Below are positions 32,565 through 41,156 of a stretch of DNA of 64,000 nucleotides, in pieces. The stretch comes from Parapedobacter pyrenivorans (GTDB taxonomy: Bacteria; Bacteroidota; Bacteroidia; Sphingobacteriales; Sphingobacteriaceae), in assembly GCF_014636865.1 (NCBI RefSeq), contig NZ_BMER01000006.1:62001-126000 (forward strand), in the 5' to 3' direction. A program made the position numbers and the translations under genes. Every line of letters starts with the position of its first letter. The first letter of the stretch is position 1. The notes beneath the pieces were generated by a model. That model ran no database searches. It was not told the DNA's origin and worked only from the letters and a program-made list of their open reading frames with translations.

Positions 32565-33299
32565 ATGGAGTATAGAGAAACAATACCAAGTAAAGCACTG
32601 ACACCATACATTCATAGCTTTTGGGAGTTGATAGGCGAAAATAAAGACAAACAATGGGAAAGGAATTTTCCGGATGGTTGTGCAGGATTAGTGATCAATT
32701 TGGGAGATACCTGCATCACAGATAATGGAATGGTGAAAATGGACTTTGGAAAAACATACGTTGTTGGTGCAATGAGATCTTTTAAAGATAGTTTAATTGA
32801 GGAAAGCACACATTTGTTTGGCGTATGTTTAAAACCTGCAGTATTCTCGAATTTCTACGATTACGCCCCTCAAAGTGAAATAATAGACCAAACCGTTCAA
32901 CTCGAAAAAGCATATTCCTTTGATATCGATACGCTCATTAAAAACCCAATTCACTATTTGAATAATTTTTTTATTAACCGACTGCAAATTAGAAATGGAC
33001 TTTTAAAATCGGTCATTGACGATATTCACCAAACGCAAGGTCAATCAAGTATAAACGAAATTGCCAAAAAAAACTTCACAACAGTACGGCAATTAGAGCG
33101 AAATTTCAAAATACAAATTGGCATTACCCCAAAAGAATATTCTCGTATCGTTCGCTTTCAAAATGCTTTGTCTAAAATAAAAAATTCTACTCAAGAAACG
33201 AGTTTGTTAGCTATTGCATTTGAATGTGGTTATTATGACCATTCGCACCTAACCAATGATATTAAAAGGAATACAGGACTGCCCCCCTCTCAGATTTAA
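32565..33299 (+). CDS. AraC-family transcriptional regulator
   Basis: A 244-residue regulator with an N-terminal DUF6597-like ligand-sensing half (residues 1-140, WELIGENKDKQWERNFPDG) and a C-terminal AraC double helix-turn-helix (about 160-244; INEIAKKNFTTVRQLERNF and LLAIAFECGYYDHSHL). It may regulate the reductase gene 73 nt downstream. An inverted repeat GAATGG...CCATTC (about 32509-32533) upstream of the start might be an operator. Confidence 0.85.
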   Translation: MEYRETIPSKALTPYIHSFWELIGENKDKQWERNFPDGCAGLVINLGDTCITDNGMVKMDFGKTYVVGAMRSFKDSLIEESTHLFGVCLKPAVFSNFYDYAPQSEIIDQTVQLEKAYSFDIDTLIKNPIHYLNNFFINRLQIRNGLLKSVIDDIHQTQGQSSINEIAKKNFTTVRQLERNFKIQIGITPKEYSRIVRFQNALSKIKNSTQETSLLAIAFECGYYDHSHLTNDIKRNTGLPPSQI

Positions 33300-33340
33300 T
33301 TCTGTCGCATTTTTACAAAGTACCAACGGTCATATAGAAC

Positions 33341-33348
33341 TACCTTTG
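33341..33348 (+). promoter_or_regulatory. Promoter -7 box of the RibD-like reductase
   Basis: TACCTTTG is a perfect -7 element, 24 nt before the ATG at 33373. The best -33 candidate (TTTTTAC) is about 24 nt upstream, so only the -7 element is clear. It suggests the reductase has its own promoter besides any read-through from the AraC gene. Confidence 0.5.
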
Positions 33349-33372
33349 TAGAAACTTTAAAATTTAAGACGA

Positions 33373-33906
33373 ATGCGTAAAATATCTCTTTTCATTGCAA
33401 TGAGCTTAGACGGTTACATTGCAAAGCCTAATGACGACCTTAGCTTCCTAAAACTTGTAGAAAAAGAAGGTGAAGATTATGGCTATGCCAAATTTAATGA
33501 GACAATCGACACGTTAGTTATTGGCAGAAAAACTTATGATTATGTACAGAAAGAAGTCGGTGTTTCTCATTACGACAACGGACAAAGAGACGTTTATGTC
33601 ATAACAAGAAACCAAAGGCCAACGGTGGGTAGAACAATTTTTTACACAGGAAATCTCCCCGATTTGATTAAGAGACTAAAATCTGAAAATGGAAAGAATA
33701 TTTATTGTGACGGTGGTGCAGAAGTAATAAATGAACTATTGAAACACGACTTAGTAGATGAGTTTATAATCTCGGTTATACCTATTCTATTGGGTAATGG
33801 AACAAGACTTTTTAAGGACGGAAGACCTGAGCAAACACTTGAGTTCATAACAGCAAAAACATTTGAAACAGGATTGACACAACTGCATTACATTAAAAAA
33901 CATTGA
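33373..33906 (+). CDS. RibD/dihydrofolate-reductase-like protein
   Basis: A 177-residue RibD_C-fold protein: start motif RKISLFIAMSLDGYIA, LVIGRKTYDYV, and a C-terminal NIYCDGGAEVI. Such proteins bind NADPH and reduce pterin- or riboflavin-like substrates, but standalone members are mostly uncharacterised. Three more members of this family occur in the window (45798 and 61095, plus this one). The gene follows an AraC regulator. Confidence 0.82.
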   Translation: MRKISLFIAMSLDGYIAKPNDDLSFLKLVEKEGEDYGYAKFNETIDTLVIGRKTYDYVQKEVGVSHYDNGQRDVYVITRNQRPTVGRTIFYTGNLPDLIKRLKSENGKNIYCDGGAEVINELLKHDLVDEFIISVIPILLGNGTRLFKDGRPEQTLEFITAKTFETGLTQLHYIKKH

Positions 33907-33960
33907 GTAGTATACACATCGTTTGTAATAAATCATCACGCCAAAATAGGGGTTATAAAA

Positions 33961-33978
33961 AACTTATGATATAAGTTG
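33961..33978. other. Perfect palindrome downstream of the reductase gene
   Basis: AACTTAT-gat-ATAAGTT, a 7-bp palindrome with a 3-nt loop, 55 nt after the reductase stop. It could be part of the terminator region or a protein-binding site. Confidence 0.4.
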
Positions 33979-33987
33979 TATAGAAAG

Positions 33988-34017
33988 CGATGGAATTATT
34001 CTGAAATAATTCCATCG
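33988..34017. terminator. Long hairpin terminator
   Basis: CGATGGAATTATT (33988-34000) pairs perfectly with AATAATTCCATCG (34005-34017) around the loop CTGA. It lies about 80 nt behind the reductase stop codon. Thirteen paired bases without a U-tract. Confidence 0.65.
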
Positions 34018-34129
34018 TGATTGTAGTTAAAAAAAATGAGGTTCCGCTGTTCGGAAGTGTTCTACAACGGATAGGTACTGGAAGCTTTAATTTACAGCGT
34101 AAATCATTCGCTGGCGATTATAAACAAAA

Positions 34130-34297
34130 ATGAACATAGAAACAACGTACCATCTTGACGAGCGTGATTATTTGGCTTATCAACTATTTACGGCTTCAAC
34201 CAATGGAAGAATCAAAAGGAAACCCCAAAAACAAATTGTACAATCTCCAAGAGCTTCAGCGGACAATATACGAATTGACTCAGCTGCTGGAAATTAA
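34130..34297 (+). pseudogene. YcxB-like gene, N-terminal remnant
   Basis: ATG at 34130 opens 55 codons: MNIETTYHLDERDYLAYQL, STNGRIKRK. This matches the N-terminus of YcxB-like proteins (a small soluble part, then two membrane helices), but the expected membrane part is missing and the frame dissolves. It is probably a truncated gene. No intact gene is supported between 33907 and 34688. Confidence 0.4.
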
Positions 34298-34331
34298 CCA
34301 CACAAAAAACGAGAATTGGGTTTGGAGATAG
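34203..34331 (+). CDS. Small ORF of unknown function overlapping the YcxB remnant
   Basis: A 42-codon frame (ATG 34203, TAG 34331) with a helical sequence KLYNLQELQRTIYELTQLLE. It overlaps the remnant above in another frame. The composition is coding-like, but it may be the shifted continuation of the same decayed gene. Confidence 0.25.
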   Translation: MEESKGNPKNKLYNLQELQRTIYELTQLLEINHTKNENWVWR

Positions 34332-34654
34332 GGCATTTACGACTAACTATTCGATTAATTGTAGACACATGAGAATCAACCTAAATATAATTTGGATTTC
34401 GGCCTGTTTACTATTCTGCCCTAGCAAAGAAATACAAAAAACTCAAGTTGGAAAAAGCCACGAGCCGACTCCCTAATTAAATTGGAACTGATCCAAGTGT
34501 ACTTGAGCATGCATACCGAAATGATGATATCTGTTGATGGAGAGTAGGCATGCTTACCGATAATTTTGACCCTTACAACGTGACCGTATAAGCGCATTTT
34601 GAAAAATATCACTAATTTATTTTAGCCCTGACACAGGGTTGTCACTTGACCATA

Positions 34655-34663
34655 TAAGTTTGC
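34655..34663 (+). promoter_or_regulatory. Promoter -7 box of the epoxide hydrolase gene
   Basis: TAAGTTTGC (34655-34663) is a perfect -7 element. The transcription start would be near 34670, 19 nt before the ATG. No convincing -33 box at the normal distance. Confidence 0.5.
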
Positions 34664-34688
34664 ATCATTAATCTTTAAAATATAAAAA

Positions 34689-35648
34689 ATGGCAAACGAA
34701 ATCAATTCAACCAATTTTCCCAAACCCACGCTTATTTCAGTTAACGGTGTGGAACTGGAAGTCTTTGAAGCAGGTAAACAAAATGCTGGAAAACCTATTG
34801 TATTCTGTCACGGCTTTCCAGAACATGCTTTTTCTTGGCGCCATCAGGTGCCTGCACTTGTTGCAGCTGGCTATCATGTTATCATCCCGAACCAGAGAGG
34901 TTATGGCAACTCATCCAGTCCGACAGAAGTAACGGAATACGACATTGAACACTTGACAGGTGACCTGGTTGCACTACTCGATTACTTTGGATATGAAGAT
35001 GCCACTTTTGTTGGTCACGATTGGGGTGCAAATGTTGTTTGGAGTTTGGCGCTATTGCATCCTGAACGGGTAAATAAAGTGATAAATTTGGCTTTGCCTT
35101 ACCAAGAGCGTGGAGAAAAACCATGGATTGAGTTTATGGAAGCAATATTTGGAGGAGACTTCTATTTTGTTCACTTCAATAGACAACCGGGAGTAGCAGA
35201 TGCTATAATGAATAAAAACGCATCCCAGTTTCTCCGTAACATATTCCGCAAAAACGTACCTCCGACACCACCAGCCCCCGGAATGCTAATGATAGATCTT
35301 GCAAGAGCAAAAAAACCACTTGGGGAACCCTTAATGGACGACAACGAACTGTCTGTGTTCGTTTCTGCCTTCGAATCATCGGGGTTTACAGGTAGTATAA
35401 ATTGGTACAGAAACCTTGATAGAAACTGGCACTTAATGGCGGATGTAAAACCAATCATTCATCAGCCGACTCTTATGATATATGGTGAACGGGATACAAT
35501 TCCAAAGGGTGAAAACCTGAAGAATATCGTTCCTAATTTGGATGTTGTTAGTCTGGATTGTGGTCATTGGATTCAGCAAGAAAAGCCGGAGGAAACAAAC
35601 CAAGCAATTTTAAAATGGCTAGCACCTGAAAGCCCCAACTTTACATAG
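34689..35648 (+). CDS. Epoxide hydrolase-like alpha/beta hydrolase
   Basis: A 319-residue alpha/beta hydrolase. H41-G-F-P (oxyanion region), nucleophile D111 in GHDWGANVV, acid in GERDTIP (about 270) and catalytic H in CGHWIQQEKPEE (about 297) are present. D as nucleophile within GHDWG is the mark of epoxide hydrolases and haloalkane dehalogenases. The length is normal and there is no signal peptide, so the enzyme is cytoplasmic. It is followed by a YdeI-type gene 43 nt downstream. Confidence 0.85.
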   Translation: MANEINSTNFPKPTLISVNGVELEVFEAGKQNAGKPIVFCHGFPEHAFSWRHQVPALVAAGYHVIIPNQRGYGNSSSPTEVTEYDIEHLTGDLVALLDYFGYEDATFVGHDWGANVVWSLALLHPERVNKVINLALPYQERGEKPWIEFMEAIFGGDFYFVHFNRQPGVADAIMNKNASQFLRNIFRKNVPPTPPAPGMLMIDLARAKKPLGEPLMDDNELSVFVSAFESSGFTGSINWYRNLDRNWHLMADVKPIIHQPTLMIYGERDTIPKGENLKNIVPNLDVVSLDCGHWIQQEKPEETNQAILKWLAPESPNFT

Positions 35649-35691
35649 CCTCGTGAGCGGCAAGCAATAGAACGAAAAAAAGTCGCAGTAT

Positions 35692-36270
35692 ATGACTAAA
35701 CTAAATACTATTCCTATTGTGGAATTCAAAACCGCTGAAACATTTGAAACCTGGCTCGTAAAGAATCACGATAACTCAAATGGGCTTTGGATCAAAATAT
35801 TTAAGAAAGATTCCGGGAAAAAGACCATCAGCTATGCAGAAGCACTTGATGTAGCGCTTTGCTACGGGTGGATTGATGGTCAAAAACAAGCATATGACGA
35901 ACAAGCCTGGCTACAAAAGTTTTGCCCCCGAAGAGCAAAAAGTATTTGGTCCAAAATAAATATTGGACATATCGAAAGATTAATTGGTGAAGGAAGAATG
36001 AGACCCGAAGGATTAAAAGCTGTCGAAAAAGCCAAAGCAGACGGCAGGTGGGAAAAGGCATACGATTCTCCAAGCAAAATGATCATCCCTGAAGACTTTC
36101 TAAAAGAACTTAGCAAAAACGAAAAAGCAGAAGCGTTCTTTAGGGGTCTCAATAAGACGAATCTGTTCTCCATTGGATTTCGACTTCAGACCGCAAAAAA
36201 ACAAGAGACAAGAGAAAAGCGTATGAAAGAAATTATTGAAATGCTGGAAAAGGGTGACAAATTCCACTAA
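35692..36270 (+). CDS. YdeI/OmpD-associated family protein
   Basis: A 192-residue protein of the YdeI type: F-x-x-W-L-x-x-N/H-x-x-x-x-x-G-L-W start, LCYGWIDGQK near residue 60 and a C-terminal ARRAKSIWSKIN..., which is the DUF1905/YdeI core. Members are small stress-related proteins of unclear biochemical role (Gram-negative homologues are associated with bacteriocin or peptide resistance). It ends before a strong terminator. Confidence 0.8.
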   Translation: MTKLNTIPIVEFKTAETFETWLVKNHDNSNGLWIKIFKKDSGKKTISYAEALDVALCYGWIDGQKQAYDEQAWLQKFCPRRAKSIWSKINIGHIERLIGEGRMRPEGLKAVEKAKADGRWEKAYDSPSKMIIPEDFLKELSKNEKAEAFFRGLNKTNLFSIGFRLQTAKKQETREKRMKEIIEMLEKGDKFH

Positions 36271-36285
36271 ATGATAAACAACCCA

Positions 36286-36319
36286 ATTTCAATTACCCCG
36301 AATTGGGGGTAATTGAAAT
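36286..36319. terminator. Strong hairpin terminator behind the YdeI gene
   Basis: ATTTCAATTACCCC (36286-36299) pairs perfectly with GGGGTAATTGAAAT (36306-36319), 14 bp and a 6-nt loop, 16 nt after the stop codon. No U-tract. Confidence 0.75.
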
Positions 36320-36472
36320 ATACAACGAACAAGTTGTAAAATGAAATTTTCGTTTCCATATTTAAACTTATTAGTTTATATAATTATAGCAAATACTGCT
36401 TAGTCAACTAAAAAGTTTGAAACATGGCAAGAACGATGCAGAACGCCACCCGAAGGTTACCTATGTGCAAAG

Positions 36473-36567
36473 GAAGATTTCATTGTTTGAATTGAGTCTG
36501 TGTTCTGTGACTAGCCCCTCCTTTTCGTCATATTCATAAGTTTCCCTGGACTGTAAGGTGCCGTCAC
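36473..36567 (-). pseudogene. Fragment of the YD-repeat gene
   Basis: Minus strand LQSRETYEYDEKEGLVTEHR then LNSNNEI matches residues near the C-terminus of the YD-repeat protein at 573-2345 (its bases 841-935). No start or stop, and the flanks differ. It is a piece of a duplicated repeat region, with no intact gene around it. The gap 36320-36865 contains only this fragment and the next two elements. Confidence 0.7.
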
Positions 36568-36639
36568 CTTCCGCTCCAATATGCACCACGGATTCCGGGG
36601 CAAAGTACACGAGTCTGTAAGGGTTGTTTAGGATAGGTT

Positions 36640-36735
36640 GGTTTTCTGATTGATTTTCAGGGACTGCCATTCCGACACAAAGTACACCAATAATCCCGCT
36701 ACAAAGTGCACCATTGGGAGTTTTAGGATTGCATA
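36640..36735. mobile_element. Possible insertion-sequence end with tandem binding-like repeats
   Basis: On the minus strand CAATGGTGCACTTTG and, 24 nt further, ATTGGTGTACTTTG are related units; the first is shared with 20016-20045 (30 nt). Closely spaced repeated units near an end are typical of IS21-type elements. No transposase gene is present and no terminal CA was found, so this is a remnant at best. Confidence 0.35.
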
Positions 36736-36786
36736 AGTTAGGGGTCGACAAGATCTCCTAGCGACACGGCAAACAAAACCCTTAGC

Positions 36787-36876
36787 ATGCACAAGATAAG
36801 ACAGCTATTACTGTTGCCTTTTGACGACAGCGAACTGGAGGTTTACATCTACTGTTCCGAAGACGTCATTTGGTTT
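36787..36876 (+). pseudogene. Short coding-like start overlapping the PfpI gene end
   Basis: ATG at 36787 reads MHKIRQLLLLPFDDSELEV, then YIYCSEDVIWF, and overlaps the end of the PfpI gene on the opposite strand. The first 28 codons look like a protein start, but nothing follows, so it may be the remains of a truncated gene. Evidence is thin. Confidence 0.2.
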
Positions 36877-37570
36877 CCGGTACTTCATTCGCCTGCAGGT
36901 GATCGATCAGTGCTTTCGCTGTTGGTCCGGCTGACAACGGGTTTTGCCCGGTGATCAGCAACCCGTCTATCTCCACGTGAGATGCCATCGGAATGAGTGC
37001 AGAATGAAAATCGGCACCCAGTTCTTTGAGCCGTGTTTCCAGCTTATAGGGGATGTTGTCACTCTTCATCACCAAGGCTTCCTCTGTGTTGGAGAATGCG
37101 GTTACCCTTTTACCATCCAGCAATTCGGGCTGCAGTTCGGCAGCTTTGATCAAAGCTGCCGGACCATGGCATACCGCCGCCACCGGTTTGCCGGAATTAT
37201 AGAAATCAAGGATAATCCTGGCGCATATTTCATCGGTGGCCAAGTCCCACAACGGTCCATGCCCACCTGGCAAAAACAATGCATCGTATTCTTCTGGATT
37301 GATAGCGCTTAGCGTGAGCGTTGCACCAAAAGCGGCCCGAGCAGCATCGTCGTCATTAAACCTGCGGTTGGATGCTGTGAGGTTCTCGGTAAGTTTGCTC
37401 ATCGGGTCTACCGGTGGCTGCCCGCCCTTGGGAGAAGCCAGCTTAATTTCATAACCTTGGTCCAATAGTTCGTAGTATGGATCCGTAAATTCGCCTAGCC
37501 AGACACCGGTTTGGGTATCGGTATTTTCCATAGCCGAATGCGAAGTGAGTATCATCAGTATCTTTTTCAT
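36866..37570 (-). CDS. DJ-1/PfpI family protein (class I amidotransferase-like)
   Basis: A 234-residue DJ-1/PfpI-fold protein with the nucleophile elbow AVCHGPAAL (C134, H135), an acid at E27 in VWLGEF and LFLPGGHGPLWDL. Such proteins are chaperone/glyoxalase-like or protease-like stress proteins. The single gene has no partner, and its start is supported by the ATG at 37570 with no alternative in phase. Confidence 0.85.
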   Translation of the reverse strand: MKKILMILTSHSAMENTDTQTGVWLGEFTDPYYELLDQGYEIKLASPKGGQPPVDPMSKLTENLTASNRRFNDDDAARAAFGATLTLSAINPEEYDALFLPGGHGPLWDLATDEICARIILDFYNSGKPVAAVCHGPAALIKAAELQPELLDGKRVTAFSNTEEALVMKSDNIPYKLETRLKELGADFHSALIPMASHVEIDGLLITGQNPLSAGPTAKALIDHLQANEVPETK

Positions 37571-37842
37571 ATCCCAATAGTTAGATTATCAGCAAACCGC
37601 CAATACCAATCTTGCCGGAAATTGATTAACAGTTAGGCTGCGAACTTGTTTTACTTTTAACCATTGCAAAACGTACTATTGATAAGTAATAGCGGTGCGC
37701 CCGGTGTCGGATACTACGGTATCATCGTACGGTATCAATGAAATTCACGATGGTCGATGGATACTGATGAAGCCTCAGGCAGAAATCAAATATGCAGTGG
37801 TCCTTTGGAACAATTAAATCGTTAATTGAAAATTAGTCTGTC

Positions 37843-38163
37843 CTACTTGTCAAGCGAATCCGGGTCGACATGCCCGAGGTGGGGCCGGGTGACCTTTGCG
37901 AGATCATAAACACGGTTCTTCGGGCTTTCCGAGCCATTGACCAGCCCCTTATCGAATAGCCCGTTAAGGATTGATTCCACGGTGTAGATATCGATATCGA
38001 GGTCTTTCAGTTCGGCAAGCCGCTTTACGACCTGCTTGGCGGTACCACTCTTGATATCGGCCAACGCGAAGACCACTCGGTCGGTCAGCGATGTCTGAGG
38101 ATCGTGTTTGGCGGGCACCTGCAGCGGCCGGATCCGCCCATTGTCTTCATATTGCTTTTCCAT
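37843..38163 (-). CDS. Small protein with a winged-helix-like fold
   Basis: A 106-residue protein with a helix-rich centre (SLTDRVVFALADIKSGTAKQVVKRL and VESILNGLFDKGLVNG) that is compatible with a winged helix-turn-helix. No cysteine clusters or membrane segments. The real start is supported by a -7 box 22 nt upstream. It could be a small DNA-binding regulator; the family is not identified. Confidence 0.65.
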   Translation of the reverse strand: MEKQYEDNGRIRPLQVPAKHDPQTSLTDRVVFALADIKSGTAKQVVKRLAELKDLDIDIYTVESILNGLFDKGLVNGSESPKNRVYDLAKVTRPHLGHVDPDSLDK

Positions 38164-38185
38164 TTTGATACGTTTTCCTTGGGCT

Positions 38186-38220
38186 GCAAAGTTATACTAT
38201 CGAAACACGGGCCGTCGAAA
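38186..38220 (-). promoter_or_regulatory. Promoter of the small winged-helix-like gene
   Basis: On the minus strand TAACTTTGC (38194-38186) is a perfect -7 element and TTTCG (38220-38216) a plausible -33 box, 21 nt apart. The transcription start would fall about 16 nt upstream of the ATG at 38163. Confidence 0.55.
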
Positions 38221-38259
38221 TTTGTTTTCGCAGCTTGACGACCTATAAGAACTTATTTC

Positions 38260-38430
38260 TTATTGGTATTTGGCGGTATGATTTATGCGCTCAATCATCC
38301 GATATTTTCTCATGAATTGACGAGCTACTGCACCGCCACTCACCGAGCGCAGGCGGCCGCCGAGATCATAATCGAATCGCCTGACGCCGTACAATTTGAC
38401 GCCAATCAACACCTTATTTCCAAACGGGAT
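38260..38430 (-). pseudogene. C-terminal piece of the 16-residue-repeat protein gene
   Basis: The minus strand reads RRFDYDLGGRLRSVSG, VARQFMRKYRMIERIN, nearly the same as the end of the protein at 44355-44999, then runs past the old stop to HTAKYQ and TAA at 38260-38262. Upstream codons (PFGNKVLIGVKLYGV) are coding-like but not from the same protein. This is a truncated paralogue fused to other sequence; no start found. 38431-38567 shows nothing. Confidence 0.65.
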
Positions 38431-38567
38431 TGTATTTAGTAATTAAGTATAGCTTGCTCGTAAAAAACGAAGACGTATTGCCTGAATATCTGAGGGGGGG
38501 GGCGGTTCGGTCTCCCCTGCCCTGACGAAAATCGGTATTTCCGTAACTAATAGACATCGTTCAACAA

Positions 38568-38820
38568 ATAAGCCCCGAAACGGGGAGAATCGGGGCTCAA
38601 ACTAACCAATTATAAACCTAAATTATGAAAAGACAAATTTTACTAACTGACTATATAACGCATTCCAGCTCCGCTTTGTTACAGCGGGATTGTTAATGAT
38701 ATGTTAAAAAGACAATAGGGTGATAAAAAGAGAAACCCGTTACCTGAAAGATAACGAGCATCCGCCCCAATGGGGTTAGGGGCTAACAACCTAAACCTGA
38801 GATAAAGATAAGAATTACCT
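38568..38820. repeat. Composite dispersed repeat, copy 3 (best preserved)
   Basis: Hairpin AAGCCCCGA (38570-38578) / TCGGGGCT (38590-38597), the intact 23-codon ORF (38625-38696), GTTAATGATATGTTAAAAAG, then AGAAACCCGTTACCTGAAAG and CGCCCCAATGGGGTTAGGGG. It lies upstream of the redoxin gene, but 270 bp away. No promoter box of the usual type was recognised inside. 38821-39093 contains no supported gene. Confidence 0.78.
38625..38696 (+). CDS. Conserved 23-codon ORF, second intact copy
   Basis: MKRQILLTDY... to LLQRDC and TAA at 38694-38696, with two residues different from the copy at 6400-6471. Same caveats as for the first copy. Confidence 0.3.
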   Translation: MKRQILLTDYITHSSSALLQRDC

Positions 38821-39093
38821 CACTAAACTCAAAACTCATTCAACTATTCACGCCTAACGAGAACGCTTCCACTAAGCAGGTTAAAAACATGTTTCAAGCT
38901 AACCCGCCAAGCAAAATGCCTCCAACAGACGCTCGCTTTATGATATCTGCATTCGACTTTTGGTAAATGACTTCACCACCTTTCTGTATCGTTCCTAGGG
39001 GATGAACATCAACGCCGTTGTCTACGGGTGTTGATTCCCGCTTTGGTATGATTTATGTGCGTCATTAGGCACACCAAGAATTGAGGCTATACT

Positions 39094-40284
39094 ATGAAAA
39101 CTTTACGAAATCTTACGGGGAAGGTCTTGTTTACTGCGGGGCTACTGATGGTGGTTGGTTTGCTGGCAGTACGCGCTCAGGAAAAAATCACGGATTTACA
39201 AATCGGTGATGCTGCACCTGATTTTGAACTGCTCGGTATTGACGGCAAGACCTATTCCTTGGCAGATTTCGCGGATGGGAAGCTGCTGATGGTTTTCTTT
39301 ACCTCAAATCATTGCCCGACATCGCATGGGGTGGAAGAACGCTTATTGGCTCTTTTGGATGAGACGGATAAAAAGGATCTTTCTTTCGTGGCCATCAATC
39401 CCAATCATCCGGATGGACTAAGTATCGACGAACTTAGCTTTGGCATTTATAACGATGGGTACGAAGATATGATCCGTTATGCGGCAGATCGCGGATTCAC
39501 CTTTCCGTACTTATATGACGGCGAAACGCAAGATGTTGCCAGGGCCTACGGCTGCTTGGCCACACCGCATGTATTTATATTCGATGAGCAGCGCAAATTG
39601 CGTTACAAAGGTCGTTTTGATGATTCGATGTATGCCGATGCCTCGACGGTAAAGTCGCCAGATGCCCGAAATGCGGTGCAGGCATTGTTGACCGGAGGAG
39701 AGGTACCTGTCGAGGTGACGCAACCCATGGGCTGCTCCACGAAATGGCGCAGTAAAAAAGACGGCATCCTTGAGCGGATGGCGCAATGGGATAAAACTCC
39801 CGTTGATGTAGCGCCGATCGATACCGATCAAGTTGCCGCGGTGCGCGCAAATGGCAGCAATAATTTCCGTTTGATCAATGTATGGGCTACCTGGTGTGTC
39901 CCTTGCGTGGATGAATTCCCGATATTGGTTTCCGCTGCAAGACGATTCGATTGGCGAAATTTTGATTTCATCACCATCAGTGTGGATCATAAAGACCAAA
40001 AAGATGCGGTCAAAGCGTTTTTGGAGGGCGAAGGCGCAGGCTTGTCAGACCCAGGCCGTAAGCGAGTGCTTGAAGACGGCAGAACAACCAATAGCTACTT
40101 GTTTACTGGGGGCAATGCGGATGAGTTGATGAAGACCTTGGATGACCAATGGCAAGGAGGCGTTCCCTACACGGTCTTGGTGAATCCACAAGGTGAAGTG
40201 GTCTGGCGGAATCACGGGGTGGTGGAAGAAGAGGAAATGCTCAGGCAAATAGTGAATGTAATCGGTGCGCATTATGTGCCCTAA
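39094..40284 (+). CDS. Secreted double-domain redoxin (peroxiredoxin-like plus TlpA-like)
   Basis: A 396-residue protein with a signal peptide (residues 10-28). Domain 1 (about 35-200) is AhpC/TSA-like with C74 in SNHCPTSHG. Domain 2 (about 235-395) is TlpA-like with C268-V-P-C271 in WATWCVPCVDEF. The two thioredoxin-fold domains in series suggest a periplasmic system that detects or reduces a substrate through domain 1 and is recharged by domain 2. The genes around it are not co-transcribed. Confidence 0.85.
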   Translation: MKTLRNLTGKVLFTAGLLMVVGLLAVRAQEKITDLQIGDAAPDFELLGIDGKTYSLADFADGKLLMVFFTSNHCPTSHGVEERLLALLDETDKKDLSFVAINPNHPDGLSIDELSFGIYNDGYEDMIRYAADRGFTFPYLYDGETQDVARAYGCLATPHVFIFDEQRKLRYKGRFDDSMYADASTVKSPDARNAVQALLTGGEVPVEVTQPMGCSTKWRSKKDGILERMAQWDKTPVDVAPIDTDQVAAVRANGSNNFRLINVWATWCVPCVDEFPILVSAARRFDWRNFDFITISVDHKDQKDAVKAFLEGEGAGLSDPGRKRVLEDGRTTNSYLFTGGNADELMKTLDDQWQGGVPYTVLVNPQGEVVWRNHGVVEEEEMLRQIVNVIGAHYVP

Positions 40285-40396
40285 ATAGGGTTATTCCCTT
40301 TAATCCGCAAGAAACGGATTTTAATAGCTGTATGGTATCGTTAATTTTAAAATGAACAGGAAAGTTGAGTAACGAAATCATACAAGCTACTATAAC

Positions 40397-41134
40397 ATGC
40401 ATATTAAAAGTTATCCATCCATTTTGTACTTCGGCACACAGGTAGTACTTATCAGCACCAAAAATCCCAATGGCACAGATAATCTTGCGCCTATGTCTTC
40501 GATTTTCTGGTTGGGTTGGCGGTGCATCATTGGTCTTGGGGCTTCATCCCAAACCGCCAAAAACCTTTTGGTAACAAAAGAGGCCGTATTAAATCTTCCA
40601 TCGGTACGCGAGGTAAAGGCAGTGAACCTACTGGCCAGAACCACGGGTGCTAATCCTGTTCCCCAATCTAAAATGTTAAAGGGTTATCGTTTCGAAGAAA
40701 ATAAATTTGGAATAGCAGGATTGACGGGATGCCCGTCTGAAACCATCAATGCCTTACGGGTTAACGAATGCCCTGTACAAATGGAGGCTGTTGTCATGGC
40801 CATTCATAAATTGGCAGAGGATGAACCATTACAGCATGGGAAGATTATCACATTTGAACTAAAGATAAACAGGGTATATCTGGATAAATCAATTATTATG
40901 GATAATAATCCAAACCGAGTTGACCCCGATAGATGGAAACCCCTCATTATGAGTTTTCAGGAATTTTACACGCTTGGCGGCAAAGCACATGAATCGACAC
41001 TCTCAGAAATTCCTGAAAATCTATACAATACACACGATAGGAAATCTGCCCAAGAAGAAGCTGCAAGGACATCCCAATGCAAAGGGAAACCGGGAAATCG
41101 TTGCAGCGCATATCCTCGCTTCTTGGGGAATTGA
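40397..41134 (+). CDS. Flavin reductase-like protein
   Basis: A 245-residue protein with the flavin reductase-like fold: VLISTKNPNGTDNLAPMSSI near residues 15-35, NLLVTKEAVLNLPS, and GLTGCPSETI. Family members reduce FMN/FAD with NAD(P)H. The C-terminal 45 residues (after LGGKAHESTL) are unusually cysteine/lysine-rich and not typical, so the end may be shifted. It converges with the permease gene (22-bp gap). Confidence 0.7.
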   Translation: MHIKSYPSILYFGTQVVLISTKNPNGTDNLAPMSSIFWLGWRCIIGLGASSQTAKNLLVTKEAVLNLPSVREVKAVNLLARTTGANPVPQSKMLKGYRFEENKFGIAGLTGCPSETINALRVNECPVQMEAVVMAIHKLAEDEPLQHGKIITFELKINRVYLDKSIIMDNNPNRVDPDRWKPLIMSFQEFYTLGGKAHESTLSEIPENLYNTHDRKSAQEEAARTSQCKGKPGNRCSAYPRFLGN

Positions 41135-41156
41135 TGCATCGAATGTTTTACCTTTT

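Noticed and set aside
37700-37817. Plus-strand coding-like stretch (EIHDGRWILMKPQAE...)
   Set aside because: About 30 codons without a start or family match; too short to support a gene or fragment call.
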